From assembly GCA_903885415.1 (NCBI GenBank), contig CAISIP010000428.1, positions 1 to 16,010 of the forward strand: 16,010 bases of DNA, given 5' to 3'. Under the pieces are notes generated by a model. That model was not told the DNA's origin, ran no database searches, and saw only the letters and a program-made list of their open reading frames with translations. This document shows, piece by piece, positions 1 through 6,774 of the stretch. Source of the stretch: an uncultured beta proteobacterium. Lineage in GTDB: Bacteria; Pseudomonadota; Gammaproteobacteria; Burkholderiales; Burkholderiaceae_C. A program made the position numbers and the translations under genes. Position 1 is the first letter of the stretch, and the number at the start of each line of letters is the position of its first letter.

Positions 1-2
1 CC

Positions 3-353
3 GAGGGCAGTTTGCCGGGGCGGTTCCTGCAGGTATTTCAAGACCGGGTGAGCCCTCAAGCGATGGTCCTGAGCCGCAACAACCTGATCGCAGGCACCGG
101 CCTGTTCACCATGGGGGTCGGCGGCGCGCATCAGGGCAATGTTTTTGCGCCTGCTGCGGCCCTGGGAGACCCCTCCATGATGGATTTCACACTGGATGCC
201 AGCTCCTGGTTGCGCGGCATGGCGGACCCCATCGCAGACGACACCCTGCGTCCGAAGTTTGAGCATCTGGTGCCAGGCGGCGTGACACCGATGGGAGACC
301 GGGTGCGATGGGTGCCCGGCGCATTGCAAACCCCGAGTGTGGCCCGACCATGA
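3..353 (+). CDS. Unrecognised protein, C-terminal part (5' end outside window or start inside it)
   Basis: This reading frame is open from the left edge to a TGA at 351-353 and shows the high-GC third-position pattern of its neighbours, so it is probably coding. I do not recognise the family. The visible part is about 116 residues. A hydrophobic, glycine-rich stretch (LIAGTGLFTMGVGGA) is followed by an acidic/polar segment with SSWLRGMADPIADD and an Arg/Pro-rich tail. It may be the end of a longer protein. It may instead be a complete small protein of 96 residues from the ATG at 63, since another frame closes with a TGA at 49-51, just upstream. No good ribosome binding site is visible for the ATG at 63, so I keep the frame open to the edge. 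Its stop overlaps the ATG of the asparagine-synthetase-like gene (ATGA at 350-353), which suggests translational coupling and a shared function. A hydrophobic N-terminus would fit a secreted or membrane-associated small protein, but that is speculation. Confidence 0.5.
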   Translation, partial: EGSLPGRFLQVFQDRVSPQAMVLSRNNLIAGTGLFTMGVGGAHQGNVFAPAAALGDPSMMDFTLDASSWLRGMADPIADDTLRPKFEHLVPGGVTPMGDRVRWVPGALQTPSVARP

Positions 354-2059
354 ATTCCGAACCACTGCTGTCCGCTGGCGCGGGCCATGGCGCCGCCGAG
401 CCCGGCGCATTCTTTCTCGCCGGCCAGCCCCGTTTTGACAACGCTGAGCTGCACCGCATGGCGTCGTCTAGCCAGGCGGCCGCCTGGAACCACGCCGTCA
501 GGGTGCATGGCGCGGGCGCAGCGCTGCAAGCCAGCGGCGACTTCGCGGTGGGACTGCGCGCGCCAGATGGACGGGCGTTCATGGCGGTAGACCGCTTTGC
601 GATCCGGTCGCTTTGCTACCGCGTCGACGATGGGCAACTGCGATTTGCAGAGCGCGCCGACGAACTCGCAGACAGCGCCACCGGGATCGACCCCCAAGCG
701 ATATTCGACTACCTTTACTTTCACGTCATCCCGTCACCGCGTACTATTTTCAAGGGTATCTACCGGCTACCGCCGGGACACTGTGCGCTGATGCAGGACG
801 GTCGACTGACCGTCACACGCTATTGGACACCCGGTTTTGAAGAACACGACGGCCGATCATTTGAATCGCTCAAGCAGGAGTTTCGCAGTCTGTTGCATAA
901 GGCTGTCCAGACGCAGCTCGGCGGCCGAGACCCGGCGTGCTTTCTAAGCGGGGGAACCGACAGTTCGACGATAGCGGGAATGGCGGCTCAGGCAAGCGGC
1001 AAGGCGGTCGCCAGCTATTCGATCGGTTTTGATGCGCAGGGCTACGACGAGATGGCGTTCGCACGCATGGCGTCCACACACTTCAAGACCATCCACCACG
1101 AATATTACGTAACGCCTGAGGACTTGGTACGTAGCATTCCCGCCGTCGCTGCGCATTATGACCAGCCCTTCGGCAACTCATCGGCAGTTCCCGCCTACCT
1201 TTGCGCCCGCATGGCACGCGACGACGGTGTAAGCATGCTGCTCGCCGGAGACGGAGGCGACGAACTGTTTGGCGGCAACAGCCGCTACGCTCGGCAACGC
1301 GTCTTTGGCTGGTACCGCCAGGTACCGCAGTGGGCCAGGCGGGCCCTGATCGAACCCCTGCTGGGAACGCGCGTCGCCCAGGCCTACCCGCTTGGGCGAA
1401 AAGCAGCCAGCTACGTGGAGCAAGCGCGCGAGGCAATGCCCGACAGGCTGCAAAACTACAACCTGCTGCTGCGACTGGGTCTGCCCCAAGTGCTCACGCC
1501 CGCTATGGCAGCGCAAGTCGACCCATCGGCGCCGCTTGCGTGGCAGCGCGAGGTCTGGCACAGCGCCGACGACTGCAGCCTGTTGAACCGGGAACTGGCT
1601 TTCGACTGGCGCTTCACGCTCGGCGAGTGCGATCTGCCCAAGGTGGTTGGCAGTGCCGGGCTTGCCGGCGTCGCCGTTGGCTTTCCCATGCTCGATCCGC
1701 AGTTGCTCGCATTTTCACAGCGACTGCCCACTGCGCACAAACTCAAAGGCCTTCAACTGCGCTGGTTTTTCAAGGAGGCTTTGCGCGGCTTCCTGCCCGA
1801 CGCGATTCTCACCAAGAAGAAGCAGGGGTTCGGGCTGCCATTTGGCGTCTGGGTGAATCAGCATGCAGGGCTGCGCGCGATGGCGACCGAGGCGCTGCGC
1901 AGCCTGGCGGATCGCGGCGTGGTCCGGTCGGACTTCATTCGCACGGTGCTGGAGCGGCGACTGCCCGAGCATCCGGGATACTACGGCGAGATGGTGTGGA
2001 TTTTGATGGTGCTGGAGTTCTGGCTGCGTGACAAGGCGCCCCACTACAGACTGTCTTGA
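350..2059 (+). CDS. Asparagine-synthetase-like protein with degenerate glutaminase domain
   Basis: A protein of 569 residues with the two-domain layout of class-II amidotransferases of the AsnB family. The C-terminal half is an intact ATP-pyrophosphatase: the PP-loop SGGTDSS is at residues 200-206 and GDGGDELFGG at 300-309. The N-terminal half keeps family features such as DFAVGLRAPDGRAFMAVDRF near 64-83 and the RLPPGH turn near 139-144. It does not begin with Met-Cys: residue 2 is Asn and no early cysteine exists, so the glutaminase nucleophile is missing. The protein can probably adenylate a carboxylate but must use free ammonia, an internal amine or another nucleophile, as lasso-peptide cyclases and beta-lactam synthetases do. 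I chose the ATG at 350 because it forms an ATGA overlap with the preceding stop; an upstream in-frame start at 308 would add 14 residues without family support. The gene converges with the EPS operon and need not belong to it. Confidence 0.88.
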   Translation: MNSEPLLSAGAGHGAAEPGAFFLAGQPRFDNAELHRMASSSQAAAWNHAVRVHGAGAALQASGDFAVGLRAPDGRAFMAVDRFAIRSLCYRVDDGQLRFAERADELADSATGIDPQAIFDYLYFHVIPSPRTIFKGIYRLPPGHCALMQDGRLTVTRYWTPGFEEHDGRSFESLKQEFRSLLHKAVQTQLGGRDPACFLSGGTDSSTIAGMAAQASGKAVASYSIGFDAQGYDEMAFARMASTHFKTIHHEYYVTPEDLVRSIPAVAAHYDQPFGNSSAVPAYLCARMARDDGVSMLLAGDGGDELFGGNSRYARQRVFGWYRQVPQWARRALIEPLLGTRVAQAYPLGRKAASYVEQAREAMPDRLQNYNLLLRLGLPQVLTPAMAAQVDPSAPLAWQREVWHSADDCSLLNRELAFDWRFTLGECDLPKVVGSAGLAGVAVGFPMLDPQLLAFSQRLPTAHKLKGLQLRWFFKEALRGFLPDAILTKKKQGFGLPFGVWVNQHAGLRAMATEALRSLADRGVVRSDFIRTVLERRLPEHPGYYGEMVWILMVLEFWLRDKAPHYRLS

Positions 2060-2098
2060 GGCCTTCCCATCGTCGATGGCTAGCCCGCTACCACTCCA
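2060..2098. other. Convergent intergenic spacer
   Basis: Only 39 nt separate the stop of the plus-strand AsnB-like gene from the stop of the minus-strand deacetylase gene. A short inverted repeat (CCATC-GTC-GATGG, 2067-2079) is present, but the stem is only 5 bp and no T-tract follows it on either strand. I therefore do not call an intrinsic terminator. Transcripts from the two sides may overlap at their 3' ends or end by Rho-dependent termination. Confidence 0.5.
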
Positions 2099-3043
2099 TC
2101 AGTCCATCCATGCGTTCTTATGCATGCGCGCTACAAAGCGCCATCGGGACCGATCCCATGGGGTGAAGCGCCTCATCTGCAACAGGTCACTTTCGATGCC
2201 GGAGGTACCCCATGCGGTCGACACAGCCGCATCAAAACCCGCGCGCCTCACCAATTCGATCGTGTTCAAGCTGTAATCATCCTGCGGCTTTCCATTTGGA
2301 TAGGCGAAAAGGCGGATGCTCTCGCCAAGCAGGCGTTCCAGAAATTCCTTGCTGTCGCGTATCTCCTTGCCTGCCGCAGCGTCGTCGAGCTTGGCGAGGA
2401 TCGGATGCCCTACGGTATGGGCGCCCAGCTGCATTCCCGCCTTGCGCAGCTGTGTGAGTTGTCGAGAAGTCATCATCAGCCCGTCAGGGGCCGGGGACAC
2501 GCCCAGCTCGGTGGCCACACATTGCGCCACAGCGGTACGCTCGTCTGCAGCGGCGTACTTGACCTGCGCCAAAAGGCTGCCAATGGCGTCGCGCCGCTCC
2601 TGGAGCGAAGCCAATCCATGCCGACCCAGCCCCATCGCACGCAGGTCGACGCGCACCCGCTCGGTGCGCCGAACCGCCTCGATGATGGTGTCGTTCCACA
2701 TCGGTCCGCTGTCGACGAAGCCAGTGGCGATGAAAAAGGTGGCCGTCAGTCCATGGCGCTGCAATATCGGAAGGGCTAGCGTGTAATTGTCAGCGTAGCC
2801 GTCGTCGAACGTGATGCAAACCGCTCGCGCCGGCAGCATACCGGCCTTCAAAAGATCGACCGCCGCATCCAAAGGCAGGACGTTGAACCAGGCGCCGAGC
2901 CAGCCGCAGACCCGGTCAAACTGGGCTGCATGCATTTCCTCAGGAACAAGGACGTCCGGCACCGGCAGGACCCGGTGAAACACCAGAACCGATAGGCGAC
3001 GGCTAGCGCGCAGCGGCGACAGCCGCGACAGCAACGGCCTCAC
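2099..3043 (-). CDS. Polysaccharide deacetylase (NodB/CE4 family)
   Basis: A protein of 314 residues with a carbohydrate esterase family 4 (NodB homology) domain. Such enzymes remove N- or O-acetyl groups from glycans using a divalent metal. The visible motifs are TFDDGYADN at 78-86 (catalytic base D80, metal ligand D81), AHTVGH at 208-213 (metal ligands H209 and H213) and FAYPNG at 246-251. The opening LSVLVFHRVLP is typical of this subgroup. There is no clear signal peptide, so the protein may act in the cytoplasm or be exported by other means. It is distinct from the hallmark XrtA-system deacetylase, whose characteristic N-terminal motif is absent here. The start is a GTG that overlaps the stop of the upstream ligase gene (GTGA at 3040-3043), indicating translational coupling. 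It is the last gene of the minus-strand unit. The likely substrate is the N-acetylhexosamine of the EPS made by this locus (inference). Confidence 0.9.
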   Translation of the reverse strand: MRPLLSRLSPLRASRRLSVLVFHRVLPVPDVLVPEEMHAAQFDRVCGWLGAWFNVLPLDAAVDLLKAGMLPARAVCITFDDGYADNYTLALPILQRHGLTATFFIATGFVDSGPMWNDTIIEAVRRTERVRVDLRAMGLGRHGLASLQERRDAIGSLLAQVKYAAADERTAVAQCVATELGVSPAPDGLMMTSRQLTQLRKAGMQLGAHTVGHPILAKLDDAAAGKEIRDSKEFLERLLGESIRLFAYPNGKPQDDYSLNTIELVRRAGFDAAVSTAWGTSGIESDLLQMRRFTPWDRSRWRFVARMHKNAWMD

Positions 3044-4362
3044 AGCGGCCGCCGGCGGTCCGGCGGGAGCCGCGACGGCGACCAGTCAAGCCGGCTTCGC
3101 GTGATCGGCGCCGGCGCCCCATCCTCGACCCAGCCTTTGCGCTCATGCCACCTGCAACCTAAGACGACCAGAATCATGACGTTGTAGGGCAGATCGAAAT
3201 ATGCCAGGCTCAAGAATGCGCCGCCCACCGCGTAGCCGATCAAACTGACCTGCACCATGGCGCCCAGCTGGGACAGCCATCGGGTCTCGTCCCGCGAGGG
3301 CCCGGCGTTGCGCAAGCGGGCCGCCGAGAACCAGGTGCAAATCCACAACAACACAAACAGCAGCAGGCCCACAAAGCCGTGCTCGCCCAGAATCTGGAAA
3401 TAGATGCTGTGCGCTGCATGAATATCGTCCGCCACCGGGGCATAGAGCGCGAAATTGCGAACCGTTGCCACGTCGAAGCCGCCGCCCAGGAAATTGCTGC
3501 TCGCCAGATTCCAGGCCATGGACCAGGCGTTGATTCTCCCCAGCGCAGAGGCGTCTTGATCGTAGGTCTGGATCGTTCCCATCCGGCTCGCCCACTGGCT
3601 CGGCATGAACGCAAGCAGGACGGCGCCCAGCAGCAGGAGCAGCAGACCCATCCGAATCTTTTGGGGACCTCGCCACCAGAACATCAGCGCCATCGCAACG
3701 AGTGCCAGCAACGCGCCGCGCGACTGTGTTCCCAGTGCGGCGACGGCACTGAGCACCATGCCCGCCGACAGGCCGAGACCGATCCAGCGGTTGGCCGAGT
3801 TCAACTGCAGAAAGCGCATCAGCGGGATCGTGATGATGAGCGCCAATGCAATCTCATTATTGCCTTCGATATAGCTGCCCGGAGGACCCCAGACATGAAA
3901 TGCGCCAGCCGACATCAGGGTAAATATCCCGCCCTTAAAGCCATAGAATCCGACCGAAATGACCAGCGCCCACGCCAGCGCGATGATGTGCTTTTTTGAA
4001 TGCATGACGAACAGCGCAACAAGGATCATGAAGTCGATTTTCATGACCTTCTTCCACTGCTCGAGGTTGTTGTCGGTGTTCAAAGCCGCGAAAGACGTCA
4101 GCGTGAACCAGAGCATCATCAGGGCCAAGATGATCTGCTCGCGCGACCATGGATGGCTGCGGCCACGCTCGCCCGAGACGACAATGCCCACCAGAGTCGC
4201 CCCTCCCACGATGGCCGCCACGGGAAGCTCGTCCAGTCCCCAGGTGAGCCTGTGCGGACTCATGATGCTGACGATCGTCCAAGCGATCACACCGATCCAC
4301 GGCTCACGCAGCGCGCGAAAGCTGCTGTAGACCAGCAGCGCAACCAGCAGCGCATCACGCAT
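3040..4362 (-). CDS. O-antigen ligase-like membrane protein, exosortase A-associated type
   Basis: An integral membrane protein of 440 residues with roughly ten hydrophobic segments and the Wzy/WaaL-type architecture. It has a larger periplasmic loop in the C-terminal half, roughly 255-320, between LLLLLGAVLLAF and the next segment. The N-terminus (MRDALLVALL, then REPWIGVIAW and MSPHRLTWG at 34-42) matches what I know of the putative O-glycosylation ligase associated with exosortase A (TIGR03097). TQSRGALLA at 212-220 and AHSIYFQILGEHGF at 317-330 are typical of O-antigen ligase/polymerase proteins. The likely role is polymerising lipid-linked EPS repeat units or transferring glycan to an acceptor in the periplasm. 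I chose the ATG at 4362-4360 because family members start here; the frame stays open upstream to a TTG at 4455 but that extension looks unlike protein of this family. A G-rich stretch about 5 nt upstream may serve as the ribosome binding site. The stop overlaps the deacetylase start. Confidence 0.88.
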   Translation of the reverse strand: MRDALLVALLVYSSFRALREPWIGVIAWTIVSIMSPHRLTWGLDELPVAAIVGGATLVGIVVSGERGRSHPWSREQIILALMMLWFTLTSFAALNTDNNLEQWKKVMKIDFMILVALFVMHSKKHIIALAWALVISVGFYGFKGGIFTLMSAGAFHVWGPPGSYIEGNNEIALALIITIPLMRFLQLNSANRWIGLGLSAGMVLSAVAALGTQSRGALLALVAMALMFWWRGPQKIRMGLLLLLLGAVLLAFMPSQWASRMGTIQTYDQDASALGRINAWSMAWNLASSNFLGGGFDVATVRNFALYAPVADDIHAAHSIYFQILGEHGFVGLLLFVLLWICTWFSAARLRNAGPSRDETRWLSQLGAMVQVSLIGYAVGGAFLSLAYFDLPYNVMILVVLGCRWHERKGWVEDGAPAPITRSRLDWSPSRLPPDRRRPL

Positions 4363-4491
4363 GGCGCCCCCGACGCCGGGAACACCCCAGCCACTGCAGC
4401 ACCGGAGGGCAGCGCCCACGGCACGCAATCCCCGCCGGGCACGGTGGGTCGCCAAGCCATGTCGGCAGCAAAGCAGGTGCAGGGCGCCGCA
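4363..4491 (-). other. 129-nt gap inside the operon
   Basis: This is the largest spacer in an otherwise compact operon, between the oxygenase-like gene and the ligase-like gene. It is GC-rich, and I see no convincing promoter, terminator or strong hairpin in it. The frame of the downstream ligase gene remains open through part of it, up to a TTG at 4455, so a longer N-terminus cannot be fully excluded. Confidence 0.4.
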
Positions 4492-5391
4492 TCACCGGAC
4501 TTGCCCGTTGGCACGCGCTTCAAAATGCTCGGATGCCAGCGCGGTGGCGGTAGCCCAAGCGAGCGCGGCATGGCGCATCCAGCTGCCCTGCGCAGTCCAC
4601 GGTCGCCACAGCAGCCGCGGCAGGAGACCCACGGCGTAGACCTTTTCGGGCAACTTGCGCCTGAGCATCACCAGCCCGCGAAAGTTTGTGGCCCACCACC
4701 CCACTGCGCCGATATGCTGCCCTAGTCGCGGAACAGCGAGTGCGGGATGGAAGAGGTTAAAGGCCACCGTCACCCGGGGGCTGTGACCCTGATAGCGCTC
4801 GACGGAGTGCATCAGGCTGGCTGGAAACATCAGCATGCGGCCATTGCTCGGCTGCATCAGTACATCGCGGCGAAGCACATCGGGATTGCGATCCACGTCG
4901 ATCGCCACCGCGGTCCAGTCCTCGAATCGCGTCCGCCCCCCGGCGTCGCGCCCGGGCTGGATGTCGCCCACGTCCACATAATAAATAGCCGAAATTTGCG
5001 CGTAGGCGCCGAGATGGGAGTGACTGCGATTGAAGTGGCCATGCTCATTCACGTTGGCCCAAGCAAGAACCTGCCACCCTTGCCGAAAGACTCCGTTGTC
5101 CTCCTTGGCTTGCCGTACCAGGTATTCGTGCGCTAGGCTCTGCACACGCTGAATCAGTTCGCCGGCTTCGGAGCTGTCCCAGTCCTGCAGATCGACATCG
5201 GACTGCCACCCCCCCCGATTGGTCTTCACCACCCCGGCGCTGCGTTCGCGCCGCCGCAATATGGCGTCACGCAAGCCGCGGTTGAAATGCTCGCCACTTG
5301 GCCAGTCGAACGCCATGACCGGCGACGGGAACAGCAGGTCGAGTCGGGCATCCGCGAACATCGCGCCCGTCAACTTTGGATTGGGCCGCAT
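4492..5391 (-). CDS. Putative 2-oxoglutarate/Fe(II)-dependent oxygenase
   Basis: A protein of 299 residues resembling the TIGR02466-type putative 2OG-Fe(II) oxygenases. The core shows WANVNEHGHFNRSHSHLG (111-128), then a beta-strand SAIYYVDVGD (134-143), and later FPASLMHSVERYQGHSPRV (189-207) ending in VAFN (209-212). This fits a double-stranded beta-helix with proximal histidines H124/H126, distal histidine H195 and R206 as the 2-oxoglutarate-binding arginine. These assignments are by motif position and have not been tested. The last 85 or so residues extend beyond the expected domain and are rich in Trp, Arg and Ala. The start is an ATG preceded by AAGGA at good spacing, 5 nt after the stop of the PaaK-like gene. 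The substrate is unknown; in this operon it may hydroxylate a sugar, an acyl decoration or a carrier-bound intermediate (inference). Confidence 0.8.
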   Translation of the reverse strand: MRPNPKLTGAMFADARLDLLFPSPVMAFDWPSGEHFNRGLRDAILRRRERSAGVVKTNRGGWQSDVDLQDWDSSEAGELIQRVQSLAHEYLVRQAKEDNGVFRQGWQVLAWANVNEHGHFNRSHSHLGAYAQISAIYYVDVGDIQPGRDAGGRTRFEDWTAVAIDVDRNPDVLRRDVLMQPSNGRMLMFPASLMHSVERYQGHSPRVTVAFNLFHPALAVPRLGQHIGAVGWWATNFRGLVMLRRKLPEKVYAVGLLPRLLWRPWTAQGSWMRHAALAWATATALASEHFEARANGQVR

Positions 5392-5396
5392 CGTTA

Positions 5397-6770
5397 TCAG
5401 TCCTTGGTGGCTACGACTGCAGGCACCGGAATCCTGCTGCTAATGTATCGAAACTTGCCCGACTTTTCTGCAGGAATATGGTCGACGCACTCGATGCCAA
5501 TCTGCACCCCTTCGCCCAGTCGACGCCGGAAGCCCTTTTCAAGACGGCGCAACGCCGACGGGTCAAAGCCGTCGCCCACGAGCAACCAGATCCGCGTCAG
5601 CGTCGTCGACTCCTGCACCACCTTGAACGACTCCACGCCGGCTATCTCCCGCACCAGATAGGTGAATGCACCGCAGGGCATGGGCGTGCCGTCGGTGGCG
5701 ATCAGGAAGTCGTTGGTACGACCCTGGATCTCGCGGATCATCGGTAGGCAGCGCCCGCAACGGCAGCGCTGGTCGTCGAGCACCGCGATGTCACCGGTCC
5801 GGTAGCGTATGAACGGGTAGTCGCGTGTGGCGAGATGCGTCACGGTGACTTCACCCGGTTGGCCAGGTGCCGCGGGTGCGCCGCTGGCATCCAGGGTTTC
5901 AACGATGATGTCCTCGGCTGTGATGTGCATGCCGCCGGCTTCGCACTCATGGGCGATAAAGCCGGCGTCCCTTCCGCCGTATCCGTTGGCGACCGGGCAG
6001 CCAAACACGGTGCTAATCGTGTCCCGCTGATGCGGATACAGATACTCAGAGGTCACAAAAGCCACCTTGACACCCAGGTCGTTCAGGCGAACCCCGCGGC
6101 GCTGCGCGTGCCGCGCGATATGGGCAATCGAGTAGGGGTAGCCGAAGATCATGCGTGGTCTGGCCCTTCGAATCGACCGAAGGTAGTGATCCAGGTTGGC
6201 GTCGTTCATGTCAAAAGCGGACAACAAGGTACTGCGCATGAGCTTGTCACGCAGCTGGCGCAGGCGGTCCTGGGCGCCGAGTTCGATCGGCGAGCCCCAC
6301 ACCACCAGTTCGGGGTCGCCGATGTCGACACCGAACCAGCGTGTTGCGCGCCACTTGGCCGCCACATCGTGGCTGACGCGCTCAGCGCCGATGAAGAAGG
6401 CCAGCGGTTCACCGGATGACCCGCCGGTGGTGGATCGCACCAGACCGCGGGCACCCGCATGCCGCAGGGCCTGGCTGTTGGCGCGAATGTCGGCCTTGGT
6501 CAACGTCGGCAACTGTTGAAGACACGAGGTCGATGCCACTTTAGCGGGATCAAAGCCGGTTTTTTCGAACAGCTGGCGGTAGTACGGCACATGCGTAGCG
6601 GCCTCGATGAGCAGCGCGCGCAAGCGCTCGATACGCAGGCTTTCGATGCGATCGGCGTCCCACCATTGTGTTTCTTCCAGTTTGCGCCGCACGCGCACGG
6701 TGTCGTGCTTCTTGAGCTGCTCCTGCAAAGGGAAGAGCAGCCTGGACACCAAAGAGGTATACATATCCAT
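5397..6770 (-). CDS. PaaK/CapK-like adenylate-forming enzyme (phenylacetate-CoA ligase family)
   Basis: A protein of 457 residues of the AMP-binding PaaK-like group, close to the family's usual length. These enzymes activate a carboxylic acid with ATP as an acyl-adenylate and usually pass it to CoA. Visible motifs are the phosphate-binding loop TTGGSSGEP at 114-122, NGYGGRDAG at 262-270, FIRYRTGDI at 320-328, the cysteine cluster CRCGRC at 336-341, IQGRTND at 348-354 and the C-terminal catalytic-lysine region KSGKFR at 436-441. In the A5-like motif YGGRDAG the acidic residue is Asp rather than the usual Glu. I chose the ATG at 6770, which lies 4 nt after the stop of the glycosyltransferase gene; a second ATG two codons later is possible. 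The frame is open 80 codons further upstream, but that stretch overlaps the conserved end of the glycosyltransferase gene. CapK-like relatives occur in capsule loci, yet the acid activated here is unknown. Confidence 0.9.
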   Translation of the reverse strand: MDMYTSLVSRLLFPLQEQLKKHDTVRVRRKLEETQWWDADRIESLRIERLRALLIEAATHVPYYRQLFEKTGFDPAKVASTSCLQQLPTLTKADIRANSQALRHAGARGLVRSTTGGSSGEPLAFFIGAERVSHDVAAKWRATRWFGVDIGDPELVVWGSPIELGAQDRLRQLRDKLMRSTLLSAFDMNDANLDHYLRSIRRARPRMIFGYPYSIAHIARHAQRRGVRLNDLGVKVAFVTSEYLYPHQRDTISTVFGCPVANGYGGRDAGFIAHECEAGGMHITAEDIIVETLDASGAPAAPGQPGEVTVTHLATRDYPFIRYRTGDIAVLDDQRCRCGRCLPMIREIQGRTNDFLIATDGTPMPCGAFTYLVREIAGVESFKVVQESTTLTRIWLLVGDGFDPSALRRLEKGFRRRLGEGVQIGIECVDHIPAEKSGKFRYISSRIPVPAVVATKD

Positions 6771-6774
6771 CGGC

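Noticed and set aside
308..349. Upstream in-frame start for the AsnB-like gene, adding 14 residues
   Set aside because: The extension lies inside the preceding frame, adds no Cys2-type N-terminus, and the ATGA overlap at 350 is the more natural start.
131..724. Minus-strand frame of 197 codons over the start of the Cys-less AsnB-like gene
   Set aside because: Considered as an alternative to the unrecognised left-edge ORF, but it runs antisense through conserved AsnB-like sequence and has no domain or ribosome binding site.
3..2059. A complete lasso-peptide gene cluster
   Set aside because: The Cys-less AsnB-like protein is compatible with the idea, but no precursor core motif, leader peptidase or recognition protein is visible in the window, so it stays a hypothesis only.
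2067..2079. Inverted repeat as a possible bidirectional terminator
   Set aside because: The stem is only 5 bp with a 3-nt loop and has no T-tract on either strand.
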